Shown here one piece after another: positions 1-8,274 of a DNA stretch of 64,000 nt. A program made the translations under genes and the position numbers. Each line of letters opens with the position of its first letter. Within the stretch, counting starts at the first letter, position 1. Source of the stretch: JAKAXS01 sp965279065 (GTDB lineage Bacteria > Pseudomonadota > Alphaproteobacteria > Rhizobiales > Hyphomicrobiaceae); the NCBI GenBank assembly GCA_965279065.1, contig OZ257134.1, forward strand, positions 2,294,001 through 2,358,000, read 5' to 3'. The notes below the pieces were generated by a model that worked only from the letters and a program-made list of their open reading frames with translations, made no database searches and had not been told where the DNA came from.

Positions 1-2
1 CT

Positions 3-347
3 GAAGAGATCTCCAATCAGATTGCAAGCGTACAGGCCTCAACGCAGCAGGCCGTCGATGCCATCCGCCGCATTACCGGCCGCGTCCGCGAGATCACGCA
101 AACGACCGCCAGTATTGCCGCCGCCACGGTCCAGCAGGCCGCAGCGACGCAGGAGATTTCACGCAACGTCTCCGAAGCCGCGCGCAGCACGGACGATATC
201 AGCGCCCATTTCACCACCGTTACCGGTGCGGCCGAACGCACGTCCGCCGCGGCCGGCTTCGTGACGGATGCCGCGCAGTCGGTCAACGGCTTGGCGACCC
301 GACTTGAGCAAGAGGTGGAAACGTTCCTGAAGCGCGTTGCGGCCTAG
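3..347 (+). CDS. Methyl-accepting chemotaxis protein, C-terminal fragment
   Basis: The window opens inside this gene; the visible 114 codons are the end of the cytoplasmic signalling helix bundle of a chemoreceptor. The protein reads EEISNQIASVQASTQQAV, followed by a heptad-rich Ala/Thr/Gln helix and a charged end (LEQEVETFLKRVAA), which is the usual MCP signalling-domain tail. The conserved hairpin tip that binds CheA and CheW would lie upstream of the window, so ligand and sensor type cannot be told. There is no C-terminal CheR/CheB tether pentapeptide. It converges on fabH. The family call is secure from composition and pattern; everything N-terminal is unseen. Confidence 0.8.
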   Translation, partial: EEISNQIASVQASTQQAVDAIRRITGRVREITQTTASIAAATVQQAAATQEISRNVSEAARSTDDISAHFTTVTGAAERTSAAAGFVTDAAQSVNGLATRLEQEVETFLKRVAA

Positions 348-403
348 AGCGGAGCGGCTTTCTGACCAGAAGCACGCAATACGACAAGCTCGTCGGAGCG
401 CGA

Positions 404-1381
404 TTACCAGCGCGCCAGAACGGCGCCCCAGGTGAAGCCACCGCCCATGGCTTCCATCAACACCAGGCTGCCATCCTTGACCCGGTGTTCTTCGAACGCC
501 TGGTTCAGCGCCAGCGGGATCGAAGCCGCTGATGTGTTGCCGTGCTTTTCCAGCGTCATCATGATCTTCTTGGGATCGACACCCAGCTTCTTGGCAATGC
601 CGTCGAGGATACGCGCATTGGCTTGATGCGGCACATAAAGGTCGATCTCGTCAGCGGCGTAGCCGGTCATCACCAGCGTCTCTTCGATGACGCCGGAAAT
701 CTTCTGCACGGCATGGCGGAACACTTCGCGGCCGTTCATGCGCAGGTGCCCCACCGTCTTTGTCGACCCCGGGCCACCGTCGACGTACAGCATATCCTCG
801 TAGCGCCCGTCCGAGCGGATGCGCGTGGCAATGATGCCTCGGTCGTCACGCGTCCCGTGCTGCTGCTGCGCTTCAAGCACGACCGCGCCGGCACCGTCGC
901 CGAACAGGACGCACGTCCCCCGATCCGTCCAATCCAGAATGCGCGAAAACGTTTCCGCGCCGATCACCAGCGCACGTTTGGACTGTCCGGCCTTGATGAA
1001 ATTGTCGGCAATCGTCAGCGCATAGACGAAGCCCGAGCAAACCGCCTGAACGTCGAACGCCGCCCCCTTGGTGACGCCGAGCTGCGCCTGGATTCTGACG
1101 GCGGTCGCCGGAAATGTCCGGTCGGGCGTCGCCGTAGCACAAACAACGAGATCGATGTCGACCGGATCGATGCCGGCGCGTATCAGCGCCTGCTTTGCGG
1201 CCGCCACGCCCAGATCCGAAGTCAGTTCCCCCTCGGCCGCGATGTGCCGCGACCGAATGCCGGAGCGCTCGACGATCCACGCGTCCGACGTATCGACGAT
1301 CTTGGCCAGGTCATCGTTTGTCATCACGCGTTTGGGCAGGTGTGCGCCGACGCCGCGAATGACCGATCGAAGAACTGCCAC
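404..1381 (-). CDS. fabH: Beta-ketoacyl-ACP synthase III (FabH)
   Basis: Starts type II fatty acid synthesis by condensing acetyl-CoA with malonyl-ACP in the cytosol. The 325-residue length is typical. The thiolase-fold triad is complete: Cys115 (VQAVCSGF), His252 (VPHQAN) and Asn282 (KHGNTSAAS), and the glycine-rich end MEAMGGGFTWGAVL is present. The GTG start at 1381 is preceded by AAGGA at good spacing. It lies 90 bases downstream of plsX on the same strand, the classic plsX-fabH lipid operon; the usual alphaproteobacterial follower ihfA is not here, since a chemoreceptor tail comes next on the opposite strand. Confidence 0.97.
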   Translation of the reverse strand: MAVLRSVIRGVGAHLPKRVMTNDDLAKIVDTSDAWIVERSGIRSRHIAAEGELTSDLGVAAAKQALIRAGIDPVDIDLVVCATATPDRTFPATAVRIQAQLGVTKGAAFDVQAVCSGFVYALTIADNFIKAGQSKRALVIGAETFSRILDWTDRGTCVLFGDGAGAVVLEAQQQHGTRDDRGIIATRIRSDGRYEDMLYVDGGPGSTKTVGHLRMNGREVFRHAVQKISGVIEETLVMTGYAADEIDLYVPHQANARILDGIAKKLGVDPKKIMMTLEKHGNTSAASIPLALNQAFEEHRVKDGSLVLMEAMGGGFTWGAVLARW

Positions 1382-1471
1382 GGAATGTTCCTTTCTTTGC
1401 CTTGTCCCGCCGCGTGGGAAATCCGTTGTGCGCCGGCTTCGCGGCCGCGAACGGACGAGGAGACGATGCGG

Positions 1472-2536
1472 CTAGCCTGCCACGGCGCTTCCGAGCCGCC
1501 CGTGGAAGCCGTCGAGATCCGAGCCCAGCCGTTGCAGCAGGCCGCTCTCGGCCATCTCGTAGCCGAGATCGACGGCACTGGCAAAGCCCAGTGCGTCCGT
1601 CCCGCCATGGCTCTTGACCGCCAGGCCGTTCAAACCCAGGAATGTGCCGCCGTTCACCCGCCGGGGATCCATCTTGTGCTTCAATACCTTGAAGCCGCCG
1701 CGCGCCAGTAGCGCACCCGCCTTGGACACCCAGCTCCTGGTCATCGCGTCCTTGAGATATTGCCCGATCTGCTTAGCAGTGCCTTCTGCCGTCTTCAGTG
1801 CGATGTTACCGGCAAAACCTTCCACGACCACCACGTCGACGATTCCCTGCCCGATCTGGTCGCCTTCGATGAAACCCTTGTAGCTGAGCGGCAGGTCGTG
1901 CGCCTTCAGCAGCGTATTGGCCTCGCGCACCTCGTCCATGCCCTTGATCTCTTCCACCCCGACGTTGAGCAATCCCACCGTCGGCCGTTCGATGTGGAAG
2001 ATCGCCCGCGCCATCGCCGCACCCATGACGGCGAACTCAGTCAGTTGTTGCGCCGTCGCTCCGATGTTGGCGCCAACATCGAGCACGATGCATTCCGCCC
2101 TCACGGTCGGCCACAGCGCCGCGATCGCCGGCCGCTCGATCCCGCTCATGGGCCTCAGGATCAGCTTCGACATGGCCATCAGCGCACCGGTATTGCCGGC
2201 CGAAACGGCGACATGCGCTTCGCCCTGGCGCACCGCATCGAGAGCCAGCCACATGCTGGAGCCCTTGCCTCGCCGCAGCGCCTGGCTCGGTTTGTCGTGC
2301 ATCGAGACTGCAAGCGTCGTGTGTACGATGCGCGAACGCGCCTTCAGCGCCGGCGACTGTTCGAGCACGGGCGCAATGCGTCCCTCGTCGCCGTACATTA
2401 CGAAATTCAGGTCTGGATGCCGCACCAGCGAAATCGCAGCCCCCGGCACCACGACCTCAGGTCCATGATCACCGCCCATGGCATCGAGCGCTACGGTGCG
2501 CGCCTGGCCTCCAGAAGGCCCCCCAGTTAGCCCCAT
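1472..2536 (-). CDS. plsX: Phosphate acyltransferase PlsX
   Basis: Converts acyl-ACP to acyl-phosphate, the donor used by PlsY for the first acylation of glycerol 3-phosphate. It is a 354-residue cytosolic or peripheral membrane protein. Family landmarks are the N-terminal ALDAMGGDHGPEVVV, SAGNTGALMAMS near residue 120, and VEGFAGNIALKTAEGTAK in the C-terminal half. The ATG at 2536 follows a GGGG-rich leader. It sits between the DUF177 gene and fabH. In many bacteria rpmF (ribosomal protein L32) lies between the DUF177 gene and plsX; the 142-base gap here is too short to hold rpmF. Confidence 0.96.
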   Translation of the reverse strand: MGLTGGPSGGQARTVALDAMGGDHGPEVVVPGAAISLVRHPDLNFVMYGDEGRIAPVLEQSPALKARSRIVHTTLAVSMHDKPSQALRRGKGSSMWLALDAVRQGEAHVAVSAGNTGALMAMSKLILRPMSGIERPAIAALWPTVRAECIVLDVGANIGATAQQLTEFAVMGAAMARAIFHIERPTVGLLNVGVEEIKGMDEVREANTLLKAHDLPLSYKGFIEGDQIGQGIVDVVVVEGFAGNIALKTAEGTAKQIGQYLKDAMTRSWVSKAGALLARGGFKVLKHKMDPRRVNGGTFLGLNGLAVKSHGGTDALGFASAVDLGYEMAESGLLQRLGSDLDGFHGRLGSAVAG

Positions 2537-2678
2537 GTTCTGCTGCCCCGGATTGCTGCCTGCCGCGTTCTGCGCGAACTACGCCCGCGCACCAATCCTG
2601 CTCAGGCCGCCGGGAAAATACCCCTTTGCGACTGCGAGACAACCTAATAAAGCGCGCCAAAACGTCCGAGCCGAAGGC

Positions 2679-3194
2679 CTAACCCTTCAATTTCCCCAGC
2701 ACGGCGAATGGGTTTGGCGACGCGCCCTCTCCCCCGGCCTTGATGTCGAGTTCAGCGCCTTCCAGCCGCGGATACGGATTGATCGACGTCGACACGTGTT
2801 CCAGCACTATGAGGCCCAGGTCGATGACGTCGTCCTCGATCGGCGCGAAGTCCGGAGTTTCCAGGATACTCATCTCTTCGACATCCTGCTCGCCCTCGGT
2901 CAGCATATCCGCCGGCCTCAGCTCCGTGTTGATCGCCTCGTCGATACGCTCCGAGATCGGCTCCAGCGTCACCACGCAGGACTGTTTGACGTCTGCGATG
3001 ATGCGCCCGGTCAGCCTGTAGATGCCGGATCGCAGCGGCTGGATCTTGTAGTCGACCTTGAGGCTGTCGCACGCGAGGATGTCGAGCACCCGCACCAACT
3101 CGTCGCGCTCCGCGCTCGTTGCCTTGTGCGAGCCTGTGACGCCATTTCCTCCGATGTCGCGCAATGGCACGCGCCAGTCGAACAGATCCTTCAA
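2679..3194 (-). CDS. DUF177 (YceD-like) protein
   Basis: A 171-residue soluble protein of the DUF177/YceD family, linked in other organisms to 23S rRNA maturation together with L32 and YbeY. The sequence shows the family layout: an N-terminal beta-rich part (LFDWRVPLRDIGG), a middle part with SCVVTLEPISERIDE (only one Cys, so no obvious zinc site), and a C-terminal acidic stretch ending in NPFAVLGKLKG, the characteristic tail. It precedes plsX and fabH in the same direction and follows the bc1 chaperone gene by 10 bases, so the four genes probably form one operon. Confidence 0.88.
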   Translation of the reverse strand: MKDLFDWRVPLRDIGGNGVTGSHKATSAERDELVRVLDILACDSLKVDYKIQPLRSGIYRLTGRIIADVKQSCVVTLEPISERIDEAINTELRPADMLTEGEQDVEEMSILETPDFAPIEDDVIDLGLIVLEHVSTSINPYPRLEGAELDIKAGGEGASPNPFAVLGKLKG

Positions 3195-3204
3195 GGTGAC
3201 CTCC

Positions 3205-3726
3205 TTAGATCTTCGAAAAGTGCAGCTTACCGCTCAAGACGTCCGCGGCATCGATAGCCCTCAAATCTTGTGCGGAGGCTGCCACATAGCGGGCAATCGC
3301 TGCTGCGTCGACGGCCCCGGGGACGAAGCCGGCGATCTGCTCCGCCAATGCCGCGGGCGAGGCCTTCATGGCCACACGGTAGGCGCCAAACCGTTCGTAG
3401 AGCCCCGCCGCCGACCGCTTGACCTTCTTGCCGACCGAAAGATCCCCAACGCCCATTTCGCGCATGCTGTCGTCCATGTCCGTGACGAACGCCTCCATGA
3501 CCCGCTGCGCAATTCTGTCGGCTTGCGGCCCGCCACCCTTCAGCCGGTCCAGCACCAGAAAGAGATGCAGCGCGATCATCTCGTAGCGACCCTCCGGCGT
3601 GTCCTCCACGCCGCACCCGGAGTAAAACGCCGGCTGCCGCGCCCCGGTCACGATCGCGCCATAAAGCTCCTTTGCTTTACAACGGTCTTCGCTGCGCGTC
3701 TTCAACCAGTTAAGCACGATACACAT
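3205..3726 (-). CDS. Ubiquinol-cytochrome c chaperone (UQCC1/CBP3-like)
   Basis: Homologue of the mitochondrial cytochrome b assembly chaperone Cbp3/UQCC1, which helps assemble cytochrome bc1. The start chosen is the ATG at 3726 (MCIVLNWLKTRSEDR), giving 173 residues; the frame stays open 120 bases further upstream but that part overlaps the bamE promoter and looks non-coding. Family landmarks are ELYGAIVTGARQPAFY and the following GRYEMIALHLFLVLDRLK and MEAFVTDMDDSMREMGVGD. Coupling of this gene to a DUF177 gene is common in alphaproteobacteria. It diverges from bamE. Confidence 0.9.
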   Translation of the reverse strand: MCIVLNWLKTRSEDRCKAKELYGAIVTGARQPAFYSGCGVEDTPEGRYEMIALHLFLVLDRLKGGGPQADRIAQRVMEAFVTDMDDSMREMGVGDLSVGKKVKRSAAGLYERFGAYRVAMKASPAALAEQIAGFVPGAVDAAAIARYVAASAQDLRAIDAADVLSGKLHFSKI

Positions 3727-3844
3727 CCTTGTCGGCGGAAGCTCCGCGAGGAGGCGCCCACGGATGGGCCCTGGGCTGGGCCAGGGAGTGGGGATACCTG
3801 CATCGCCTCGTTGTATTCCGCTGGGCTTGGGGCTAATCGAGCGC

Positions 3845-4396
3845 ATGGGTCAAATGAAAACTGAGTCTAAAAAAGACAGCGCCGTGATCCCGGCAGAAGA
3901 GATGATCCCCTCTGGAGCGTCCGCAACGTTGCGCCGCCGGCACGCACCAGCTGCCGCATGGTTCTATCATTTCGCACTACCCTTGGCCGCAGCGCTGGCC
4001 GTGACCGCTTGCGCCGAGCAGGTAACAGTGCGCGGCAACATGCTGCGCGAAACCGATTTACAGCAGATTCAACCCGGCGTCGGCCAGGAGCAGGTGCGAA
4101 TGGCCCTCGGCACCCCGACGACGACGACGACGACCGGTTCGGGCAACGTCTATTATTATATTTCCTCGAAAGAGACGCAGTCGGCCTTCTTCAAGCCCAC
4201 GGAAGTCGACCGCAAGGTGGTCGCCGTCTATTTCTCGCCGATGGGCTCAGTTGAACGTGTCGCCAACTATGGCATGCAGGACGGCAAGGTCATCGACATC
4301 GCGACGCGCAAGACGCCGGCGCCCGGCTCGCGCGACGAAAACATCGTCAAACAGCTGTTCCGAAATCTCGGCCAAAAACAACTATTCGGCGAGTAG
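3845..4396 (+). CDS. bamE: Outer membrane assembly lipoprotein BamE
   Basis: BamE/SmpA lipoprotein subunit of the BAM complex that folds beta-barrel proteins into the outer membrane. From the ATG at 3845 the protein has 183 residues, a long basic n-region, a hydrophobic segment and a lipobox-like LAVTAC with the acylated Cys at residue 56. The mature part carries the family signature QIQPGVGQEQVRMALGTP, then NVYYYISSKET and DRKVVAVYF. The run of threonine codons at 4120-4134 is an ACG repeat. ATG codons at 3854 or 3902 are alternative starts that shorten the unusual N-terminal extension. It diverges from the bc1 chaperone gene. Confidence 0.9.
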   Translation: MGQMKTESKKDSAVIPAEEMIPSGASATLRRRHAPAAAWFYHFALPLAAALAVTACAEQVTVRGNMLRETDLQQIQPGVGQEQVRMALGTPTTTTTTGSGNVYYYISSKETQSAFFKPTEVDRKVVAVYFSPMGSVERVANYGMQDGKVIDIATRKTPAPGSRDENIVKQLFRNLGQKQLFGE

Positions 4397-4471
4397 CCCT
4401 TATCTCAGACTCGACATAACCCTGCGATCTTGATTAGATCAGGCGGCAATCGGTGACGTCGCAGGTAGTAT

Positions 4472-4897
4472 TTGATTCAGCTCATCGAGACGAACGGAGT
4501 CATCCTCCAGCGCTTCGTCAAAGCCTGGGCGGCGGGCAACATTCCGGAAACCATGCGCTACATCGCGCCAGACTGCGCTTACGCTCTCCACATCTCCAAC
4601 GAAGCGTTGCCGTTCGCGGGCGAGACCGTTGGACGTCGCGACATCGAAGCCACGCTGCGGCACATCCGCGACAAGTTCGAATACCTGCTTTATCGCCCGT
4701 TCAACATTCACGACGAAGGCGACAGGGTACGTCTTCAGGTTGAGTTCATGTATCGCCACCGCGCCAGTGGCGAGCCGCTGTCGGGCCTGTTCAGGCTCGT
4801 TTTGAAATTTCGCGATGGGTTGATCGTGCGCGGCGACGAATATCACGATCGCGCGCGCATCGAAGCATTCATGAGAATGATTGCAAGCGAAGCCTGA
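4472..4897 (+). CDS. SnoaL/NTF2-like domain protein
   Basis: A 141-residue single-domain protein with the cone-shaped NTF2/SnoaL pattern: N-terminal helices (LQRFVKAWAAGNIPETMRY), a short strand-rich core containing YALHISNEALPFAGETVGR, and a last strand RGDEYHDRARIEAFM. Members are polyketide cyclases, isomerases or plain ligand-binding proteins; the catalytic role cannot be deduced. The only start in frame is TTG at 4472, which lacks a strong ribosome site, so the true start is uncertain. It stands 75 bases after bamE and may be co-transcribed with it. Confidence 0.75.
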   Translation: MIQLIETNGVILQRFVKAWAAGNIPETMRYIAPDCAYALHISNEALPFAGETVGRRDIEATLRHIRDKFEYLLYRPFNIHDEGDRVRLQVEFMYRHRASGEPLSGLFRLVLKFRDGLIVRGDEYHDRARIEAFMRMIASEA

Positions 4898-4923
4898 GCG
4901 GCTTCCCGCGACAAATGCGATCC

Positions 4924-5121
4924 TTAGAGTTCGCTGACGGGCTCACGGGCGGTTTTGCGCGCCTCGCGCGGCAATGCCCAACCTACACCCCGTGTCGTAT
5001 CGATGCGGTCGAGGCCGTTGGCGCTGTCGCCTTCGCTCTGCGGCTCCACCACGCTCGCCCCGGCCCGTCCGGGACCTACGGCCAGCAACGCGGCCAACGC
5101 GATTACCATTGATCTCAACAC
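4924..5121 (-). CDS. Small predicted secreted protein, unknown
   Basis: A weakly supported 65-codon gene. A strong purine box (AAAGGGGG on the minus strand) stands just before a GTG at 5121; reading from there gives MLRSMVIALAALLAVGPGRAGA, a convincing signal peptide with an A-x-A type cleavage site, followed by about 43 polar residues (VEPQSEGDSANGLDR and on to REPVSEL). Start alternatives are TTG 5118 and ATG 5109. No family is recognised. It ends convergent to the SnoaL-like gene. The hppA terminator lies upstream of it, so it probably has its own promoter in 5122-5220. Confidence 0.45.
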   Translation of the reverse strand: MLRSMVIALAALLAVGPGRAGASVVEPQSEGDSANGLDRIDTTRGVGWALPREARKTAREPVSEL

Positions 5122-5221
5122 ACCAACCCCCTTTGATTGCGTTGGTCTACCGCAAAACTCCTTCGATTTCGTTAGATGGTAACTCTGGATTCGGTTGTCA
5201 CCTGGGTGACAAGGCGGCAGC

Positions 5222-5250
5222 AAAAAGGCCCTGCGGTTGCAGGGCCTTTT
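5222..5250 (-). terminator. Rho-independent terminator of hppA
   Basis: A perfect 12-base-pair stem (AAAAGGCCCTGC with its complement) around a 4-base loop, positions 5223-5250, ends in a T run on the minus strand. It lies 24 bases after the hppA stop. Because both arms carry A/T ends it could also work on the plus strand. Confidence 0.85.
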
Positions 5251-5274
5251 CCAGTTCAGCGATGCAAGCGTGCA

Positions 5275-7431
5275 TCAGCCATGTGCCAGGACCGCCAAGA
5301 GCAGCAAGGCCACGATGTTCGTGATCTTGATCGCTGGATTGACGGCAGGGCCCGCGGTGTCCTTGTAGGGATCGCCCACGGTATCGCCGGTCACGGACGC
5401 CTTGTGCGCCTCCGTGCCCTTCATGTGCTTGTTGCCGTCCTTGTCGACGAAGCCGTCCTCGAACGACTTCTTGGCGTTGTCCCACGCGCCGCCGCCCGAG
5501 GTCATCGAGATGGCAACGAAAAGACCGGTGACGATCACGCCGAGCAGCATGGCGCCGACGGCAGAGAACGCCGCGCTCTTGCCGGCAATCGCGTTGATGG
5601 CGAAGAACAGCACGATCGGCGACAGCACCGGCAGCAGCGACGGCAGGATCATCTCCTTGATCGCAGCCTTCGTCAGCAGGTCGACGGCGGCAGCATAGTC
5701 TGGACGTTCGGTGCCTTTCATGATGCCGGGCTTCGCCTTGAACTGGCGACGAACCTCTTCGACGATCGCACCGCCTGCACGACCCACGGCCGTCATGGCC
5801 ATACCGCCGAACAGGTACGGGATGAGACCACCGAGCAGCAAGCCTACCACCACGTATGGATTGGCCAGTGAGAAGTCCGGCGTCACGCCCTTGAAGAACT
5901 GGTAGGCCGTTGCGCCGTCTTTGTTCGCTTCGGCGATGAAGTGCTGCAGGTCGTAGTTATAGGCAGCAAACAGCACCAGCGCGCCCAGGCCAGCCGAACC
6001 GATGGCATAGCCCTTGGTCACGGCCTTCGTGGTGTTGCCCACCGCGTCGAGCGCGTCTGTCGACCGGCGCACTTCCTTGGGCAGACCCGCCATTTCCGCG
6101 ATGCCGCCGGCGTTGTCCGTCACCGGACCAAACGCATCGAGCGCCACGATCATGCCGGCAAGGCCGAGCATCGTGGTCGTGGCGATCGCCGTGCCGAATA
6201 GACCGCCCAGGTTATAGGTGAACAGGATGCCGGCCACGATCGCCAGCGTCGGCAGCGCCGTCGCTTCCAGCGAAACGGCCAGACCCTGGATCACGTTCGT
6301 GCCATGTCCTGTCACCGACGCCTGGCTGATCGAACGCACAGGCCGATAACCGATGCCCGTGTAGTACTCCGTGATCCAGACGATGAGACCCGTCAGCACG
6401 AGGCCGACGATGCCGCACAGGAACAGATGCCAACCCGTGATGGGCAGGCCCGCCGCCGTTCCGACGTCACCGAAGCCGCCGAGCACATATTGGGTTGCGA
6501 AATAGAGACCGCCCACCGACAGCACGGCCGAAGCGATGACGCCCTTGTAGAGCGCGCCCATGATCGAACCGTTGGCGCCGAGCCGAACGAAGAACGTGCC
6601 GATGATCGACGTCACGATGCACGCGCCGCAGATGGCGAGCGGATAGACCATCAGTGCCGCCAGGTTCGGCTGCCCGGCAAAGAAGATGGCCGCAAGAACC
6701 ATCGTCGCGACGACCGTCACGGCATACGTCTCGAACAGGTCGGCCGCCATGCCGGCGCAGTCGCCGACGTTGTCACCGACGTTGTCGGCGATCGTGGCCG
6801 GGTTGCGTGGGTCGTCTTCAGGAATTCCGGCTTCCACCTTGCCGACGAGGTCGCCACCGACGTCCGCGCCCTTGGTGAAGATGCCACCGCCCAGACGTGC
6901 GAAGATTGAAATTAGCGACGCGCCGAAGCCCAGAGCCACGAGTGCGTCGATGACGGTGCGATCAGCTGGTTGATGCCCAAGCGGTCCGATGAGAACCATG
7001 TAGTAGCCGGCAACCCCCAGCAGCGCCAGGCCGGCAACCAACATGCCCGTGACCGCGCCTGATTTGAAGGCGATATCGAGGCCCTTTGCCAGCGACACCG
7101 TCGCGGCCTGTGCCGTGCGCACGTTGGCGCGCACCGACACGTTCATACCGATGTACCCGGCCAGCCCGGACAGGACCGCACCCGTCAGGAAGCCGAACGC
7201 CACCGGTACCCCGAGCAGCACCCAGGCCAGCACGAAGATCACGGCGCCGACGATGGCGATGGTCGTGTATTGGCGGTTGAGATAGGCCGATGCGCCTTCA
7301 CGAATGGCACCGGCGATTTCCTGCATCCGGGCATTGCCCGCGTCGGACCTCATGACCGACTGGATCGTGAAGACTGCATAGAGGATCGACAACGCCCCGC
7401 AGGCGATGATCCCCCAGAGAATTTCCATCAT
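5275..7431 (-). CDS. hppA: K+-independent membrane proton-pumping pyrophosphatase
   Basis: Polytopic membrane enzyme that couples hydrolysis of pyrophosphate to proton export, conserving energy from PPi made in biosynthesis. The 718 residues match the family, with many helices and the substrate-site signatures GGGIFTKGADVGGDLVGK (181-198) and DNVGDNVGDCAGMAADLFE (216-234), plus DAFGPVTDNAGGIAEM. At the subclass determinant it reads GNTTKAVTKG with Lys469 and Thr472; in known enzymes Lys at this point replaces the K+ requirement, so this is the K+-independent proton-pumping class. It is monocistronic, with a strong terminator at 5222-5250. Confidence 0.97.
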   Translation of the reverse strand: MMEILWGIIACGALSILYAVFTIQSVMRSDAGNARMQEIAGAIREGASAYLNRQYTTIAIVGAVIFVLAWVLLGVPVAFGFLTGAVLSGLAGYIGMNVSVRANVRTAQAATVSLAKGLDIAFKSGAVTGMLVAGLALLGVAGYYMVLIGPLGHQPADRTVIDALVALGFGASLISIFARLGGGIFTKGADVGGDLVGKVEAGIPEDDPRNPATIADNVGDNVGDCAGMAADLFETYAVTVVATMVLAAIFFAGQPNLAALMVYPLAICGACIVTSIIGTFFVRLGANGSIMGALYKGVIASAVLSVGGLYFATQYVLGGFGDVGTAAGLPITGWHLFLCGIVGLVLTGLIVWITEYYTGIGYRPVRSISQASVTGHGTNVIQGLAVSLEATALPTLAIVAGILFTYNLGGLFGTAIATTTMLGLAGMIVALDAFGPVTDNAGGIAEMAGLPKEVRRSTDALDAVGNTTKAVTKGYAIGSAGLGALVLFAAYNYDLQHFIAEANKDGATAYQFFKGVTPDFSLANPYVVVGLLLGGLIPYLFGGMAMTAVGRAGGAIVEEVRRQFKAKPGIMKGTERPDYAAAVDLLTKAAIKEMILPSLLPVLSPIVLFFAINAIAGKSAAFSAVGAMLLGVIVTGLFVAISMTSGGGAWDNAKKSFEDGFVDKDGNKHMKGTEAHKASVTGDTVGDPYKDTAGPAVNPAIKITNIVALLLLAVLAHG

Positions 7432-7600
7432 TGTGTGCGTTCCCCTTTAGAGGCCAGGTTTTCGTTTTTGCATACGGTCTCAGCACTCGCGGCGAGACCG
7501 GCAAGTCGCCCCCGAAAGCGAGTCGAGCGGCCGGACCATGCCAAAACGGCCTCCCAGTTGCAACTCGGTCACTATAGTTACCCTGTAGCCAAATAGACGA

Positions 7601-7630
7601 AGCGGCGGCGGTCCTCAGACCGCCACCGCT
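7601..7630 (-). terminator. Hairpin after the Gly/Tyr-rich protein gene
   Basis: Arms 7601-7613 and 7618-7630 form a 13-base-pair stem with one mismatch around a CTCA loop, 24 bases past the stop of the 7654-8031 gene. There is no good T run, so termination is likely but not certain. Confidence 0.5.
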
Positions 7631-7653
7631 CGAGTGCTCAAATTTTAAGGTGA

Positions 7654-8031
7654 CTAGCGCCAGCGCCGATGATGCCGGTGGCCGCGCCGATGACCCCAGC
7701 TACGGTAACGGTAGCTCGGATAATAATAGGTCCGCCCATAATCGTAATAATCATCGTCGAAGTAGTCGTCACTGTACCCGTAGTACGGGCGGCCGTAGTA
7801 CGGGCCGCCGTAGTACCCGCCACCGTAGTAGGCCGAGCCCGGTCCGATATAGAGGCCACCGAACCCGCCGCCGAACCCGTGGTGACCCCAGCGTCCGACT
7901 TTCTCGACCTGAGAGGTGTCTGTTATGGCCGTCTTGGCGCCAGGTCCCGGAGCCGCTGCCGCCAGAACGGGTGTTGCGCTCGCACCTGCGAGTGTGCCGA
8001 GCGCAATTATGATGGTTGCTAGCCAACGCAT
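7654..8031 (-). CDS. Exported Gly/Tyr/His-rich protein
   Basis: A 125-residue protein with a clear signal peptide (MRWLATIIIALGTLAGASA, then TPVLAAA) and a low-complexity mature part. Residues 50-95 are Gly/Tyr repeats (YYGGGYYGGPYYGRPYYG), then an Asp/Tyr stretch (DDYFDDDYYDYGR), and a basic His/Arg tail ending HRHHRRWR. Such proteins are common in Hyphomicrobiales with no established function; surface adhesion or metal binding through the His-rich tail is only a guess. It stands alone between the promoters of hppA and the DUF937 gene and is followed by its own hairpin. Confidence 0.8.
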   Translation of the reverse strand: MRWLATIIIALGTLAGASATPVLAAAAPGPGAKTAITDTSQVEKVGRWGHHGFGGGFGGLYIGPGSAYYGGGYYGGPYYGRPYYGYSDDYFDDDYYDYGRTYYYPSYRYRSWGHRRGHRHHRRWR

Positions 8032-8274
8032 TGCAATGCCTCATCGATTTAGACCGTCAGGCCTTCCCAAGCCTCACGGCGCATTGTTGTTGTACGTGCC
8101 CGGCGAATGCGATCAGGGTCGGCCCGCACGCCGCGAATGTCAATTAAATACCGATATGTATGGAATGTTCCACTGACTGCACAACGGCCTCTTGTGTGCG
8201 AATTCGATTGCGTCTTGCGCCCGCAAACGCTCGCCTGCATACGACGCAACACAACAGCGAGGGGATGCTTGCCG

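Noticed and set aside
542..1711. Long plus-strand open frame of 389 codons over fabH/plsX
   Set aside because: It is antisense to two well-supported genes, Arg/Pro-rich, and has no family pattern; such frames are common in GC-rich coding DNA.
7770..7850. Tandem-repeat-like DNA that could suggest a CRISPR or minisatellite
   Set aside because: The repeats are short and in frame and encode the Gly/Tyr repeats of the exported protein; there are no unique spacers.
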